A stretch of DNA of 64,000 nt from Bdellovibrio bacteriovorus (GCF_001592735.1 NZ_LUKE01000001.1:496001-560000); one strand, 5' to 3'; counted from the first letter of the stretch, positions 9,522 through 18,155 are shown. Numbers and translations: made by a program. The notes: generated by a model not told the origin, from the sequence alone.

Positions 9522-10061
9522 CTACTTTCTAGCTTTTTTCTTGGTTTTTTTAGTTTTCGCAGCTGCTTTGGGGGCTTTGGCGGGCTTAGTGGCTTTCGAC
9601 GCTTTTGCCATTTGTACGGCCGTTCTCATGGTCACCGGGATCTCTTGAGTTAAACCGATCATCTCCATCACCACTTGAGCTGATTCTTCGCCCTTATTGC
9701 CATGGCTGCCGCCTGCGCGCTCGTGGGCTTGTTCTTCGTTTTCAGTCGTTAATACACCAAAACCGATAGGTTTTTTGTAATCAAGCATCAAGCGAGTCAC
9801 GCCGTCAGTCACAGAATTGCAGACATAGTCATAGTGAGTCGTGTCTCCACGAATCACGGCGCCCAAGGCCACAACGCCGTCACAACCCGCATCAAAGAAG
9901 GCCTGAACGGCCAAAGGGATCTCAACCGCACCCGGAACAAGGGCCGCAAAGATTTCAACACCTTCACAAGATTCTAGGTAAGAAATCGCGCCTTCTTCAA
10001 GTTTTGAAGTGATCTCTGAATTCCAACGAGAAGTAACAACACCGACTTTAATGCTTTTCAT
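9522..10061 (-). CDS. ribH: 6,7-dimethyl-8-ribityllumazine synthase with a basic C-terminal tail
   Basis: A 179-residue protein that condenses 3,4-dihydroxy-2-butanone 4-phosphate with the ribityl pyrimidine in riboflavin synthesis. Family motifs: VTSRWNSEIT at the start, PGAVEIPLA, and ALGAVIRGDTTHYDYVCN with the catalytic histidine. The enzyme domain ends near residue 152, the usual family length. About 27 further residues are almost only Lys, Ala, Pro and Thr (KATKPAKAPKAAAKTKKTKK), an unusual nucleic-acid-binding-like tail. The start overlaps the ribBA stop by one base. It is the last rib gene; ntrY begins 27 bases on. Confidence 0.93.
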   Translation of the reverse strand: MKSIKVGVVTSRWNSEITSKLEEGAISYLESCEGVEIFAALVPGAVEIPLAVQAFFDAGCDGVVALGAVIRGDTTHYDYVCNSVTDGVTRLMLDYKKPIGFGVLTTENEEQAHERAGGSHGNKGEESAQVVMEMIGLTQEIPVTMRTAVQMAKASKATKPAKAPKAAAKTKKTKKKARK

Positions 10062-11191
10062 TATTTTTGTCCTTTTACATTTTCGATAGCGACGATTTCG
10101 ACAATTTCAAGATCGAAGGCCTTAAGGCCGACTTTCTTTTCTGGTTTATTAGTCAACAAGCGGATCTTATTAGCACCGATGGAACGCAAGATTTGCGCTC
10201 CGATCCCGTAATCACGTTCATCCATCAAAGGTGTCGTCGGACGTACATCATCCATACCCATCAGCACTTGCAATTCTTGAGTCAGCCCACTGGTGCGATT
10301 GTTTCCACGAAGTAAAACAAAAGCCCCACTTTGAGATTCATTGATTAAGCGCAAGCTTTCCACAACTGTCGAAGCGCCTCGCTGCAAAACCGCCATAAAA
10401 TCACGCGTGAAATTGTCCACGTGTACGCGCACCAAGGTTTCTTCATCGGCCATGATTTCACCTTTTTGAATCACTAAATGTTCTAACCCATCCACGGTGC
10501 TCCGGAAAACACGGGCCTTAAGGCCTTCCCCAAATGAAGCCGGCAAATCAAAGCTTGAAAGTTCTTCGACCAAAGTTTCATTAGCCAAACGATACGCGAT
10601 TAAATCCACGATCGTGCCAATTTTCATATTATGTTTTTTGGCGAATTCTTTTAAGTCACCCACTCGGGCCATGCTGCCGTCTGGATTCATGACTTCACAA
10701 ATCACCGCCGCAGGATTTAATCCCGCTAAGCGAGCCAAATCCACGCTGGCTTCGGTGTGCCCAGCGCGTTTTAAAACGCCCCCTTGTTGCGCACGAATCG
10801 GGAAGATGTGACCAGGCATATGAACATCCACAGCTTTGGCATGCGGGTTCGCCGCAACCTTCACCGTGTGAGCACGATCAGCGGCTGAAATCCCTGTGGA
10901 GATTCCTTCAGCGGCTTCGATACTAACTGTGAAAGCTGTTTTATTCGGAGCAAAGTTAAGATCATCACGAACCATCAGCGGCAATTGCAGACGTTCAATT
11001 TGTTGCGCCGTTAACGTCAAACAAACCAAACCGCGCGCTTCCGTAATCATAAAGTTGATCGCTTGGGTCGTTACGTGATCTGCGGCTAAAATCAAATCAC
11101 CTTCGTTTTCACGATCTTCGTCATCCACCAAGATAACCATTTTGCCATTACGAATATCATCGATAATTTCTGGGATTGTATTAAAAGACAT
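10061..11191 (-). CDS. ribB: RibBA-type protein: DHBP synthase with degenerate GTP cyclohydrolase II domain
   Basis: A 376-residue protein. Residues 1-200 are 3,4-dihydroxy-2-butanone 4-phosphate synthase, with VDDEDRENEGDLI (acidic metal site), FMITEARGLVCL and KRAGHTEASVDL. Residues about 205-370 have the RibA fold, but the zinc-binding block HSECLTGDVFGSLRCDC is replaced by HVDNFTRDFMAVLQRG with no cysteine. The DYGIGAQIL segment is kept. The RibA half is therefore unlikely to open GTP, so a separate RibA should exist elsewhere in the genome. The gene follows ribE after two bases and overlaps ribH by one base. Confidence 0.9.
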   Translation of the reverse strand: MSFNTIPEIIDDIRNGKMVILVDDEDRENEGDLILAADHVTTQAINFMITEARGLVCLTLTAQQIERLQLPLMVRDDLNFAPNKTAFTVSIEAAEGISTGISAADRAHTVKVAANPHAKAVDVHMPGHIFPIRAQQGGVLKRAGHTEASVDLARLAGLNPAAVICEVMNPDGSMARVGDLKEFAKKHNMKIGTIVDLIAYRLANETLVEELSSFDLPASFGEGLKARVFRSTVDGLEHLVIQKGEIMADEETLVRVHVDNFTRDFMAVLQRGASTVVESLRLINESQSGAFVLLRGNNRTSGLTQELQVLMGMDDVRPTTPLMDERDYGIGAQILRSIGANKIRLLTNKPEKKVGLKAFDLEIVEIVAIENVKGQK

Positions 11192-11193
11192 TT

Positions 11194-11793
11194 CTAATTT
11201 TTCCTAACTTCCAAAGATCTTTGGATCGCACGCGCCATATAATCAGGCTCTACATTCACCACACCGCCCACTTGGACAGCGCCTAAATTTGTGCGTTTCA
11301 AGGTTTCAGGAATTAAACAAACAGACACGGTGTTGCCCTGAAGCTCATTCACCGTCAGACTGACGCCGTTTAAGGTGACGCTGCCTTTTTTCCAAACGTA
11401 AGGCAAAATGCTGTCGGCCACTTGCACATCCAAAAAGAAGGATTCCCCCTCAAGAGCCGCACGCGCTACTTTGCCCAGGCTGTCCACATGTCCCGTGACC
11501 AAATGCCCATGGATGCGATCGCCAAATCGTAAAGATCTTTCAAGATTGACCTGCTTACCCAACCAGCTCTGTGGATTCCACTGCAAAACCTTGATGGTTT
11601 CAGCCGCCAAAGCAAAGGTCATGTGCTTGTCGTCAAAGGCTTCAACTGTCAAACAAACACCGTCGCAGGCAATGCTGTCGCCAAGCTTTATATCATTAAA
11701 ATCACTAGGTTTTTTAATCTTGATCCGATAGGCGTTTTGCAGCTCTTCAGAGCTTTCAATTGGCATCACGGCTTCGACGATTCCAGAAAACAT
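11194..11793 (-). CDS. ribE: Riboflavin synthase alpha subunit
   Basis: A 199-residue protein with the internal duplication of riboflavin synthase. Each half has an N-terminal barrel (MFSGIVEAV at residue 1 and GHVDSLGKV near 100) and a substrate loop (GDSIACDGVCLTVE and KGSVTLNGVSLTVNE). It dismutates two dimethylribityllumazine molecules to riboflavin. It is first in the ribE-ribBA-ribH cluster. The start codon is set against a hairpin at 11795-11821 whose 3' arm holds the apparent Shine-Dalgarno bases. No FMN riboswitch is visible upstream. Confidence 0.94.
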   Translation of the reverse strand: MFSGIVEAVMPIESSEELQNAYRIKIKKPSDFNDIKLGDSIACDGVCLTVEAFDDKHMTFALAAETIKVLQWNPQSWLGKQVNLERSLRFGDRIHGHLVTGHVDSLGKVARAALEGESFFLDVQVADSILPYVWKKGSVTLNGVSLTVNELQGNTVSVCLIPETLKRTNLGAVQVGGVVNVEPDYMARAIQRSLEVRKN

Positions 11794-11794
11794 A

Positions 11795-11821
11795 AGGGCC
11801 TCGAGTTTTGCTCGAGACCCT
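11795..11821 (-). promoter_or_regulatory. ribE: Hairpin covering the ribE ribosome binding site
   Basis: The arms CTCGAG (11800-11805 and 11811-11816) are extended by AGGG/CCCT across one mismatch, around a five-base loop. Read on the minus strand, the 3' arm contains GAGG five bases before the ribE ATG at 11793. It could act as a weak terminator for the upstream gene, since TTATGTTTT follows, or as a translational gate on ribE. The sequence alone does not decide between these. Confidence 0.55.
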
Positions 11822-11848
11822 ACAATTTTTAAGCTATGAAGGCAAGAA

Positions 11849-13000
11849 CTAGCCGCGGCTAGGTTTTGTGGAATTCTGGCCCGAGTTTGAGCCCGATTCG
11901 GATTGAACGGGAGTCACCGGTGTCACCCCTGCGTCAGGAGCTTTGTAGTCGTCCGCATGCATTTTATAGAGCTTCACCTTCGCGCCAATAACCGCATTTT
12001 CATCGGTTTGCTGAACCACGCGGCCACGGGAAATTTCATCGCCCACCCAGTCGATCTCGATTTTAGCAACCGCCGTGTTTGCCGCAGCACCGCCACCTAA
12101 ATACTTCGAATTACAAGGCTCACCTTCCCAATAGTAGTCCTCGTTGTAAATAAGCAACTGATCACCCACCTCAAGACTCACATCCGAACCACCACGGATG
12201 ACAACGTGGGTGTCATGATTTGCCATTACACGCGTGTACCATTCTTCTTTTACCAGCTGTGTGCTTAAGTCATTCACGGCTTTTGCTAAACCGTTTTTTG
12301 AAACTTGTGCCAGTGGTGATTGGTAATAAAAGCTAGGACCGATAGAAATCGCGCCCAAGTTAATACCCAGATTCACTTTCGTTTTAGTTTGTTTTGAGGT
12401 CACATTCGTTGCTGCCATCACTGACGAAGTTAACGGACGAGTCGCCACCATAGAAAGATCCAGCTGCATAAATTCAACGTTGAAACCTAATGAAGCCCCA
12501 TTCACCGGATAAGCACCTGCCGGAGTAAAACCAATGCTTAATCCCCCACCACCCAGTAATTCAAATGAATTTACGGAACCTGAGATTTTCGCCTGTGGCA
12601 AGTTCACCATACACCAAGCAGTTTTTGCGTATTCCAAAGAATAATTGTCTTTACCCACCGCTTCCGCGAATGCCTTCATCATCTGACCGTCGGCTTTTGA
12701 AAGATTAAAAAAGTTTTGATCCCCCGTCGCTTGCGCTGGCGGAACCGCGATCGGCGGATTGTATTTGAAAGCAAATTGCTTGCTTTCTAATAGTACCGAA
12801 TAAATTTGCTGATTAGCCACGAATTGAAAGTCGAAAGATTGTCCTCCGGGAAAGTTAATGGGACTGGAGCGAATCGCCCCCAAATCCACGATCTTCTTGA
12901 GCGAACGGGCTGTGGGCTGAACTTTCTGTTCACACTTTTGGTTCCCCATTGTCATCGCGGCACCCGCGACAAGAACTACGGCCTTCATGAGCGTTTTCAT
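11849..13000 (-). CDS. Exported protein of unknown function
   Basis: I do not recognise this family. I place the start at ATG 13000 rather than further upstream because AGAGGAAA precedes it and a signal peptide begins there (MKTLMKAVVLVAGAAMTMG). The mature part has about 360 residues. There is a possible lipid-anchor cysteine in NQKCEQ, but no clean lipobox. The middle is rich in Gly, Ser and short beta-like stretches. The C-terminal 120 residues (LEVGDQLLIYNE to GAKVKLYKM) look like a compact beta domain such as those that end in GRVVQQTDENAVIGA. The tail is Pro/Ser/Gln-rich. It probably works in the periplasm or outer membrane. Confidence 0.72.
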   Translation of the reverse strand: MKTLMKAVVLVAGAAMTMGNQKCEQKVQPTARSLKKIVDLGAIRSSPINFPGGQSFDFQFVANQQIYSVLLESKQFAFKYNPPIAVPPAQATGDQNFFNLSKADGQMMKAFAEAVGKDNYSLEYAKTAWCMVNLPQAKISGSVNSFELLGGGGLSIGFTPAGAYPVNGASLGFNVEFMQLDLSMVATRPLTSSVMAATNVTSKQTKTKVNLGINLGAISIGPSFYYQSPLAQVSKNGLAKAVNDLSTQLVKEEWYTRVMANHDTHVVIRGGSDVSLEVGDQLLIYNEDYYWEGEPCNSKYLGGGAAANTAVAKIEIDWVGDEISRGRVVQQTDENAVIGAKVKLYKMHADDYKAPDAGVTPVTPVQSESGSNSGQNSTKPSRG

Positions 13001-13090
13001 TTTATGTTTCCTCTTCACCCGGCAACACCGGTGTGCAAACAAATGATATTCGTGATTCCAACACAGTATACGGAGCACTTTGCCTAGACC

Positions 13091-13300
13091 TTAAGCGAGT
13101 GCTAACTGATTGATCTCATTTGAAAAAAGAAAACCGGTCTTATCGTGAGACACGCTAAGTAGTGGATTTAATTGAAGAGCGAAAAAATTTGCAGCTGCTG
13201 AAAAAAATGCGCGTGTCGAATGTTTCGACTGTTTACGGAATTCTTCCGCGATAGATTTTTGAAATGTTGGTGAAGATTGTAAAAGAAGTTTTCGCTTCAC
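13091..13300 (-). CDS. Possible small protein or regulator remnant (GTG start)
   Basis: A 69-codon frame starting with GTG behind only a weak AAGAAG. The segment EEFRKQSKHSTRAF loosely recalls the start of HTH regulators common in Bdellovibrio (KNPxYSLRAFA), but the remaining helices of such a domain are missing and the frame soon ends. It may be a decayed fragment, a small gene, or chance. The 327-base stretch 13001-13327 between the two exported-protein genes shows nothing else clear to me. Confidence 0.22.
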   Translation of the reverse strand: MKRKLLLQSSPTFQKSIAEEFRKQSKHSTRAFFSAAANFFALQLNPLLSVSHDKTGFLFSNEINQLALA

Positions 13301-13327
13301 AAAAACTTCTTAAGGAATCATGAGCTC

Positions 13328-13831
13328 TTAAAGAACTCCACCGCCGGAAAGAACAATAAAGTACTGCGTTTCATCTTTTCCTAAAACGCGGTTGTTCTTA
13401 TCGGTGCGGTCTTCTAAATAGTGATTGGCTTGCACGCCGCCACCGATTCTTAAGCCACCTAGCGCAAAAGTAATTCCGGCTTTACCAAATACGGCATTTG
13501 ATTTTTCAGTGGCGACACGCACGCCAGGGCCGGCGTAAAGTTCTACACCCAAAGCGCGATTGGAAGTGTACGCATCCACATTAAACAAAGCCGCGGAATC
13601 CAAACCATACACGGTATTAATTTCAGTTCCGAATTGCGTGAAAATAGAATTGCGCCAGTTCAGCCAATCTTGCACAAACCAATTTAAACCTAAATGAATT
13701 TCAGAATAAGTTTCGCCGTCGCGTGAACCAGAACCACCACTGAGATCATAGGATAGGCTTGAGCCAGAAGCGGCGAAAGAAGAAAGACTCAAAAAACAAA
13801 TGGCCAAGAAAACTGTGCATGATTTTTTCAT
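13328..13831 (-). CDS. Small outer-membrane beta-barrel-like protein
   Basis: A 167-residue protein with a clear signal peptide (MKKSCTVFLAICFLSLSSFA, cleavage near residue 21). The mature chain alternates polar and hydrophobic residues with aromatic ends (SEIHLGLNWFVQDWLNWRN; YFIVLSGGGVL), as in small eight-strand outer membrane barrels. It lacks cysteines after the signal. It starts 37 bases after the clpB stop on the same strand and may be cotranscribed. I cannot name the family; barrel topology is inferred from the pattern. Confidence 0.65.
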   Translation of the reverse strand: MKKSCTVFLAICFLSLSSFAASGSSLSYDLSGGSGSRDGETYSEIHLGLNWFVQDWLNWRNSIFTQFGTEINTVYGLDSAALFNVDAYTSNRALGVELYAGPGVRVATEKSNAVFGKAGITFALGGLRIGGGVQANHYLEDRTDKNNRVLGKDETQYFIVLSGGGVL

Positions 13832-13868
13832 ACACCTATTTTCCTGGCCATTTTAATTAAGGTCAAGA

Positions 13869-16451
13869 CTAGAAGGTCAACCCGGCGTCATTGGCTTTCA
13901 CATGCACCGTATCACCTGATTTTACTTTGCCCGCAATAATTTCGCGCGAAAGTGGATTTAAGAGTTCGGTCTGAATAACCCGCTTCAAAGGTCGAGCTCC
14001 GTAAATCGGGTCGTAGCCTTTTTTGGCCAAGAACGCGATCGCCTCTTTTGAAAAGTCGATGCCGATCTTTTTGGCTTTCAAGCGTTGAGCCACTAAATCC
14101 AACTGCACCTTCACGATGCCGCCGATTTGGTTTTCACCTAAAGAGTTAAACATGACGACTTCATCGATACGATTTAAAAACTCGGGGCGGAAACGCTCGC
14201 GTAAAGCCTCGTTCACCGCTTCGCGCTTTTGAATATCAGTCATACCTGGATCTAAAATAGATTGTGATCCGACATTAGAAGTCATGATCAAAACTGTATT
14301 TTTAAAATCCACCGTGCGCCCTTGCCCGTCGGTCAAGCGACCGTCATCTAAGACTTGTAATAAAATATTAAACACATCCGGGTGCGCTTTTTCGACTTCA
14401 TCTAAAAGCACCACACTGTAGGGACGACGACGAACGGCTTCGGTCAACTGACCACCTTCTTCGTAACCCACATATCCCGGAGGCGCGCCGACCAAACGCG
14501 ACACCGCATGTTTTTCCATATATTCACTCATGTCGATGCGAACAATAGCTTGTTCATCATCAAACAAGAATTCCGCCAAGGCCTTGACCGTTTCGGTCTT
14601 ACCAACCCCTGTCGGTCCCAGGAACATGAAAGTTCCAATCGGGCGATTCGGGTCCGAGATTTCCGCCCGCGCCCTGATGATGGCATCGGCCACGATTTTT
14701 AAAGCATGATCTTGCCCGACCACGCGATTTTTCAATGAATCTTCCATATGCAAAAGTTTTTGCGATTCACTTTCAAGCATTTTAGAAACGGGAATGCCTG
14801 TCCATTTCGCCACGACTTCAGCCACGTCTTCAGGGCCGACCTCTTCTTTAAGCATGCGCTCTTCTGTCGCCGTCTTTTCTTTGCTGCGAGCTTCCAGATT
14901 TTTTAATTTACTTTCAGCTTCCGGCAATTTGCCGTATTTAAGTTCGGCGGCTTTTCCTAAATCTCCGTCGCGTTCGGCTTTGCTGACTGCGATTTTAAGA
15001 TCTTCAATGTCCGCTTTTAATTTTTTGATCTGATCGATGCCACCTTTTTCAAACTCCCACTGTTCGCGCAGAAGTTGATTTTGGGCCGTTAATTCACCGA
15101 TGCGTTTTTCAATCACCGACAAGCGATCTTTAGCGGCTTCATCTTTTTCTTTTTTCATCGCTTCTTTTTCAATACGAAGCTGCATCAACTCGCGTTCAAT
15201 TTTGTCAACCTCTTCGGGGACGGAACGCGTTTCAATGCCTAGCTTACTTGCGGCTTCATCGATAAGGTCGATGGCTTTATCGGGTAAAAAGCGATTGGTA
15301 ATATAGCGATGTGATAATTTCACCGCCGACACCAAGGCCGCGTCAGTGATACGAATCCCGTGATGGACTTCGTACTTTTCTTTTAAGCCGCGCAAGATCG
15401 TAATCGCATCGTCAACGCTGGGTTCTTCAACAAGCACGGTTTGAAAACGACGCTCTAAGGCCGCATCTTTTTCAATATACTTGCGGTATTCGTCCAAAGT
15501 AGTTGCACCGATACAGCGCAATTCACCACGAGCCAAGGCTGGTTTTAAAAGTTGCCCCGCATCCATGGCGCCATCCGTTTTCCCGGCGCCTACTAACGTA
15601 TGAAGTTCGTCGATAAATAAAATAATCTGGCCATCGCTGGAAGTGACTTCTTTTATGACCGCTTTCAAACGATCTTCGAATTCACCACGGTATTTTGCGC
15701 CAGCGATCAAGGCCCCCATATCCAAGGACATCAATTTTTTCCCGATAAGATTGTCAGGAACGTCTTGCTTAATAATACGCAAAGCCAAACCTTCCGCAAT
15801 CGCGGTTTTACCAACGCCCGGCTCCCCGATTAAAACCGGGTTGTTTTTTGTACGACGAGATAAAACCTGAACGACGCGACGAATTTCTTCATCACGACCC
15901 ACGACGGGATCTAATTTCCCTTCAGCCGCCAAGGCCGTTAAGTCGCGGGCGTATTTTTTCAAGATCTCATATTTGTTTTCAGGTTCGTCATCGGTGACCT
16001 TTTGGCTGCCCCGCATTTCTTGCAAAGCAGGTTTGACCGTCCCCTCTGTCAGCTTATATTTTTTAAATAAGGATCCAAGTTCTTGATCCCCGGCGCGCAG
16101 CATTCCTAAAAAGAAATGTTCCGTCGAAATGTAGGCGTCGCCCCATTCTTCTGTGATATTTTCTGCCAGTTTAAATACTTTTTCGGTTCGTGGGCTGGCA
16201 AAAATCTTCTGATTACCACCCGAAACTGTCGGAAATTTATCTATACGACCGCGCAAGTCCGTTAAAAATTGGGCTTGATTGACTTGGAGTTTGTCTAAAA
16301 GGCGCGGAACGATACCTTCCGATTGCTGAACCAGCTCCATCAGTAAATGTTCGGGCTCCACCGAAGGGTTCCCTTTGCGTTCTGCCAAACGCGCAGCGGC
16401 TTGCATCGCTTCTTGGCTTTTTCGCGTCATTTTTTCAATATCGTTGCTCAT
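13869..16451 (-). CDS. clpB: ATP-dependent disaggregase ClpB
   Basis: An 860-residue AAA+ chaperone of normal ClpB length. It has an N domain (1-150, starting [15 protein letters not shown]), a first AAA+ ring domain with Walker A GEPGVGKT and pore loop AKYRGEFE, a long coiled-coil middle domain (about 405-525; [19 protein letters not shown]), and a second AAA+ domain with GPTGVGKT and [12 protein letters not shown]. It rescues aggregated proteins with DnaK. ATG 16451 is preceded by CAGGGAGAG. On the minus strand a TTGACA (16496-16491) could be a -35, but no good -10 or heat-shock promoter is evident. Confidence 0.97.
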   Translation of the reverse strand: MSNDIEKMTRKSQEAMQAAARLAERKGNPSVEPEHLLMELVQQSEGIVPRLLDKLQVNQAQFLTDLRGRIDKFPTVSGGNQKIFASPRTEKVFKLAENITEEWGDAYISTEHFFLGMLRAGDQELGSLFKKYKLTEGTVKPALQEMRGSQKVTDDEPENKYEILKKYARDLTALAAEGKLDPVVGRDEEIRRVVQVLSRRTKNNPVLIGEPGVGKTAIAEGLALRIIKQDVPDNLIGKKLMSLDMGALIAGAKYRGEFEDRLKAVIKEVTSSDGQIILFIDELHTLVGAGKTDGAMDAGQLLKPALARGELRCIGATTLDEYRKYIEKDAALERRFQTVLVEEPSVDDAITILRGLKEKYEVHHGIRITDAALVSAVKLSHRYITNRFLPDKAIDLIDEAASKLGIETRSVPEEVDKIERELMQLRIEKEAMKKEKDEAAKDRLSVIEKRIGELTAQNQLLREQWEFEKGGIDQIKKLKADIEDLKIAVSKAERDGDLGKAAELKYGKLPEAESKLKNLEARSKEKTATEERMLKEEVGPEDVAEVVAKWTGIPVSKMLESESQKLLHMEDSLKNRVVGQDHALKIVADAIIRARAEISDPNRPIGTFMFLGPTGVGKTETVKALAEFLFDDEQAIVRIDMSEYMEKHAVSRLVGAPPGYVGYEEGGQLTEAVRRRPYSVVLLDEVEKAHPDVFNILLQVLDDGRLTDGQGRTVDFKNTVLIMTSNVGSQSILDPGMTDIQKREAVNEALRERFRPEFLNRIDEVVMFNSLGENQIGGIVKVQLDLVAQRLKAKKIGIDFSKEAIAFLAKKGYDPIYGARPLKRVIQTELLNPLSREIIAGKVKSGDTVHVKANDAGLTF

Positions 16452-16522
16452 AAACTCTCCCTGAAATAAGGATGAGTCCTAAATAAAATTTGTCAATGTT
16501 AGCGTCAGTTTAAGGACCAAGA

Positions 16523-16798
16523 ATGTCGACCAAAATGAAGCCCGGAATTGTGAACCCAAAAGGCCCCGGAAAATCAAAGCCGCGCCTGCATGCTTCAATA
16601 AAAAAAGACACGGTGAATCCTTCTGATTATTTGAAATATGACACAAGATTTTCCTGTGAAGACTGCTCTCACTTTGACTCTGAAAAAGTTCTTTGCACCA
16701 TCGGCTACAACCCCATTCATCACTTAAAAGCCACGCAAACGCGCCAATACGAGCTTGCGGGTAATATGGCCTTTTGTCGCTTTCTAGAAATTGACTGA
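16523..16798 (+). CDS. Small four-cysteine protein, unknown function
   Basis: A 91-residue cytoplasmic protein. The first 30 residues are Lys/Pro-rich (KPGIVNPKGPGKSKPR). The rest carries four cysteines, C45-x2-C48-x9-C58-x26-C85, with two histidines (HH at 66-67) between the third and fourth, a layout that could hold zinc or an iron-sulfur cluster. AAGGA upstream supports ATG 16523. It is divergent from clpB and 441 bases before flagellin. I do not recognise a named family, and metal binding is inference. Confidence 0.65.
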   Translation: MSTKMKPGIVNPKGPGKSKPRLHASIKKDTVNPSDYLKYDTRFSCEDCSHFDSEKVLCTIGYNPIHHLKATQTRQYELAGNMAFCRFLEID

Positions 16799-16835
16799 GC
16801 CTAAGTCTGTAAAATTCCCTTTTTCCCCTCTGTAC

Positions 16836-16982
16836 GTCCTGTATTTTAATGATTCAGGACAATCTTACGTCCGGATTCCAAGATCCGTCATTGGGCCAGT
16901 ATTGTAAAAAAAGAACAAAACCCGTCTGACGTCCTGTCAAGACGGTGTCTCATTTCCCGATCAGTCCTGTATCAATGATTCA
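16836..16982 (+). repeat. Two copies of a bipartite motif upstream of flagellin
   Basis: GTCCTGTAT and AATGATTCA occur together twice: at 16836-16856 with a three-base gap, and at 16964-16982 with a one-base gap. A further GTCCTGT lies at 16931-16937. In the first copy GTCCTG also pairs with CAGGAC (16855-16860). The second copy covers the expected start point of the putative flagellar promoter. Confidence 0.6.
16937..16963 (+). promoter_or_regulatory. Putative sigma-28 (FliA-type) promoter of flagellin
   Basis: TCAA (16937-16940), exactly 15 bases, then CCCGATCA (16956-16963) resembles the FliA consensus TAAA-N15-GCCGATAA, with one mismatch in the first box and two in the second. Transcription would begin near 16970 and leave a leader of about 270 bases. 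Confidence 0.5.
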
Positions 16983-16994
16983 CTCAGAAGGAGT

Positions 16995-17018
16995 CAAACA
17001 GAGCGGTCACTCTGTTTG
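16995..17018 (+). other. Perfect hairpin in the flagellin leader
   Basis: CAAACAGAG (16995-17003) and CTCTGTTTG (17010-17018) form a perfect nine-base-pair stem around the loop CGGTCA. It lies shortly after the predicted transcription start and is followed by further short stems between 17070 and 17165. There is no T run, so it is not a standard terminator; a stabilising or regulatory leader element is likelier. Confidence 0.5.
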
Positions 17019-17191
17019 TACAATACCGAAAGGAGGGCCTTCAAGGATGAGATGATAAGAACAAAGGTTTGTTCAAGCGCTGTGCTTAACAGCCAGCGAG
17101 CCCTAAAAAAATAAGTACCGACTCGGATGTCAGTACTCAGCCAAGCGAGAATAGGTTTCGCCGAAGCTAAAAAAAATAATCAAGGAAGGTC

Positions 17192-17215
17192 ATGAATATG
17201 AAAACAAAAAAATAA
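17192..17215 (+). CDS. Possible seven-codon leader peptide before flagellin
   Basis: ATG 17192 follows AAGGAAGG at good spacing and opens a frame encoding MNMKTKK, ending TAA 17213-17215, 24 bases before the flagellin ATG. Its own strong ribosome binding site makes chance less likely, but the region is A-rich and the frame is very short. It could couple translation or protect the message. Confidence 0.3.
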   Translation: MNMKTKK

Positions 17216-17239
17216 AGTAATTTAACGGAGGATTTTTAA

Positions 17240-18073
17240 ATGGGAATGCGTGTAACAACAAATATGGCAGCGATCAATGCACAACGTAACTTGATTGGTT
17301 CACAACGCCAAATCAACGATTCAATGGCTAAATTGGCTTCTGGAAGCAGAATCAATAAAGCTGCTGACGATGCTGCAGGTCTTGCGATCTCTGAAGGTTT
17401 GAAAGCTCAGATTCGTTCTGGTGTTCAAGCTCAACGTAATGCTAACGACGGTATCTCTATGGTTCAAACTGCTGAGGGTGGCTTGAACGAAATCGGTAAC
17501 ATCGTTGTTCGTCTTCGTGAGTTGGGTATCCAAGCGGCTTCTGACACTGTTGGTGAAAAAGAGCGTGGCATGTTGAACAAAGAGGTTGTTCAGTTGAAAT
17601 CTGAGATTCAACGTATCGCTTCTGTAACTACTTGGGGTACTACTAAACTTCTTGATGGTTCATCACCGAAGTTTGATTTCCAAGTTGGTTTGTTCAACAA
17701 CGCGGAAGAAGATCGTATCTCTTTCAACGCTGCTGAAAACGTAGCTACTTTGGACGCTCTTGGATTGTCAGGCATTGACTTCTCTTCTAAAGAGGGAGCT
17801 CAAGAAGCTTTGGCTTTACTAGATAACGCTCAGACATCGGTTTCTGGAACTCGCGCTAACCTGGGTGCACTCCAAAATCGTTTGACTTCAACTGTAGACA
17901 ACTTAGGTGTTGCTACTGAGAATATGTCTGCAGCTAACAGCCGTATCCGTGACACAGACGTTGCTCAAGCATCTTCAGAGATGACTCGTAACAACATCTT
18001 GTTGCAAGCTGGTACTTCAACATTGGCTCAAGCTAACCAATCTAATCAACTTGCTCTTAAGTTGATCGGTTAA
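17240..18073 (+). CDS. fliC: Flagellin, compact form
   Basis: A 277-residue flagellin that polymerises into the filament after export through the flagellar type III system. The N-terminal D0/D1 helices (MAAINAQRNL; LASGSRINKAADDAAGLAISE) and C-terminal D1/D0 helices (ENMSAANSRIRDTDVAQASSE; ILLQAGTSTLAQANQ) are joined by about 60 residues, so surface domains D2/D3 are missing. The start follows ACGGAGGA. Codon choice is strongly biased to T-ending codons (GCT, GTT, CGT), unlike its neighbours, as expected for very high expression. Bdellovibrio relatives carry several flagellins; only this one is in the window. Confidence 0.96.
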   Translation: MGMRVTTNMAAINAQRNLIGSQRQINDSMAKLASGSRINKAADDAAGLAISEGLKAQIRSGVQAQRNANDGISMVQTAEGGLNEIGNIVVRLRELGIQAASDTVGEKERGMLNKEVVQLKSEIQRIASVTTWGTTKLLDGSSPKFDFQVGLFNNAEEDRISFNAAENVATLDALGLSGIDFSSKEGAQEALALLDNAQTSVSGTRANLGALQNRLTSTVDNLGVATENMSAANSRIRDTDVAQASSEMTRNNILLQAGTSTLAQANQSNQLALKLIG

Positions 18074-18155
18074 TCCGGCCTTGCCGAGAATGCGGGTCGC
18101 GCAAGCGATCCGCTGGACTGAGTCCGGTTTAAAAGGACTAACAAGTACTTCAAAA

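Noticed and set aside
11408-11731. Plus-strand frame opposite ribE
   Set aside because: No start site or family motif; ribE on the other strand is certain.
11794-11848. FMN riboswitch before the rib cluster
   Set aside because: The gap is only 55 bases and contains just one hairpin, far too small for the RFN element.
16890-16910. TGGGCCAGTATTGTA as a sigma-54 promoter of flagellin
   Set aside because: The spacing is off by one base and the -12 GC is absent; the FliA-like site downstream fits better.
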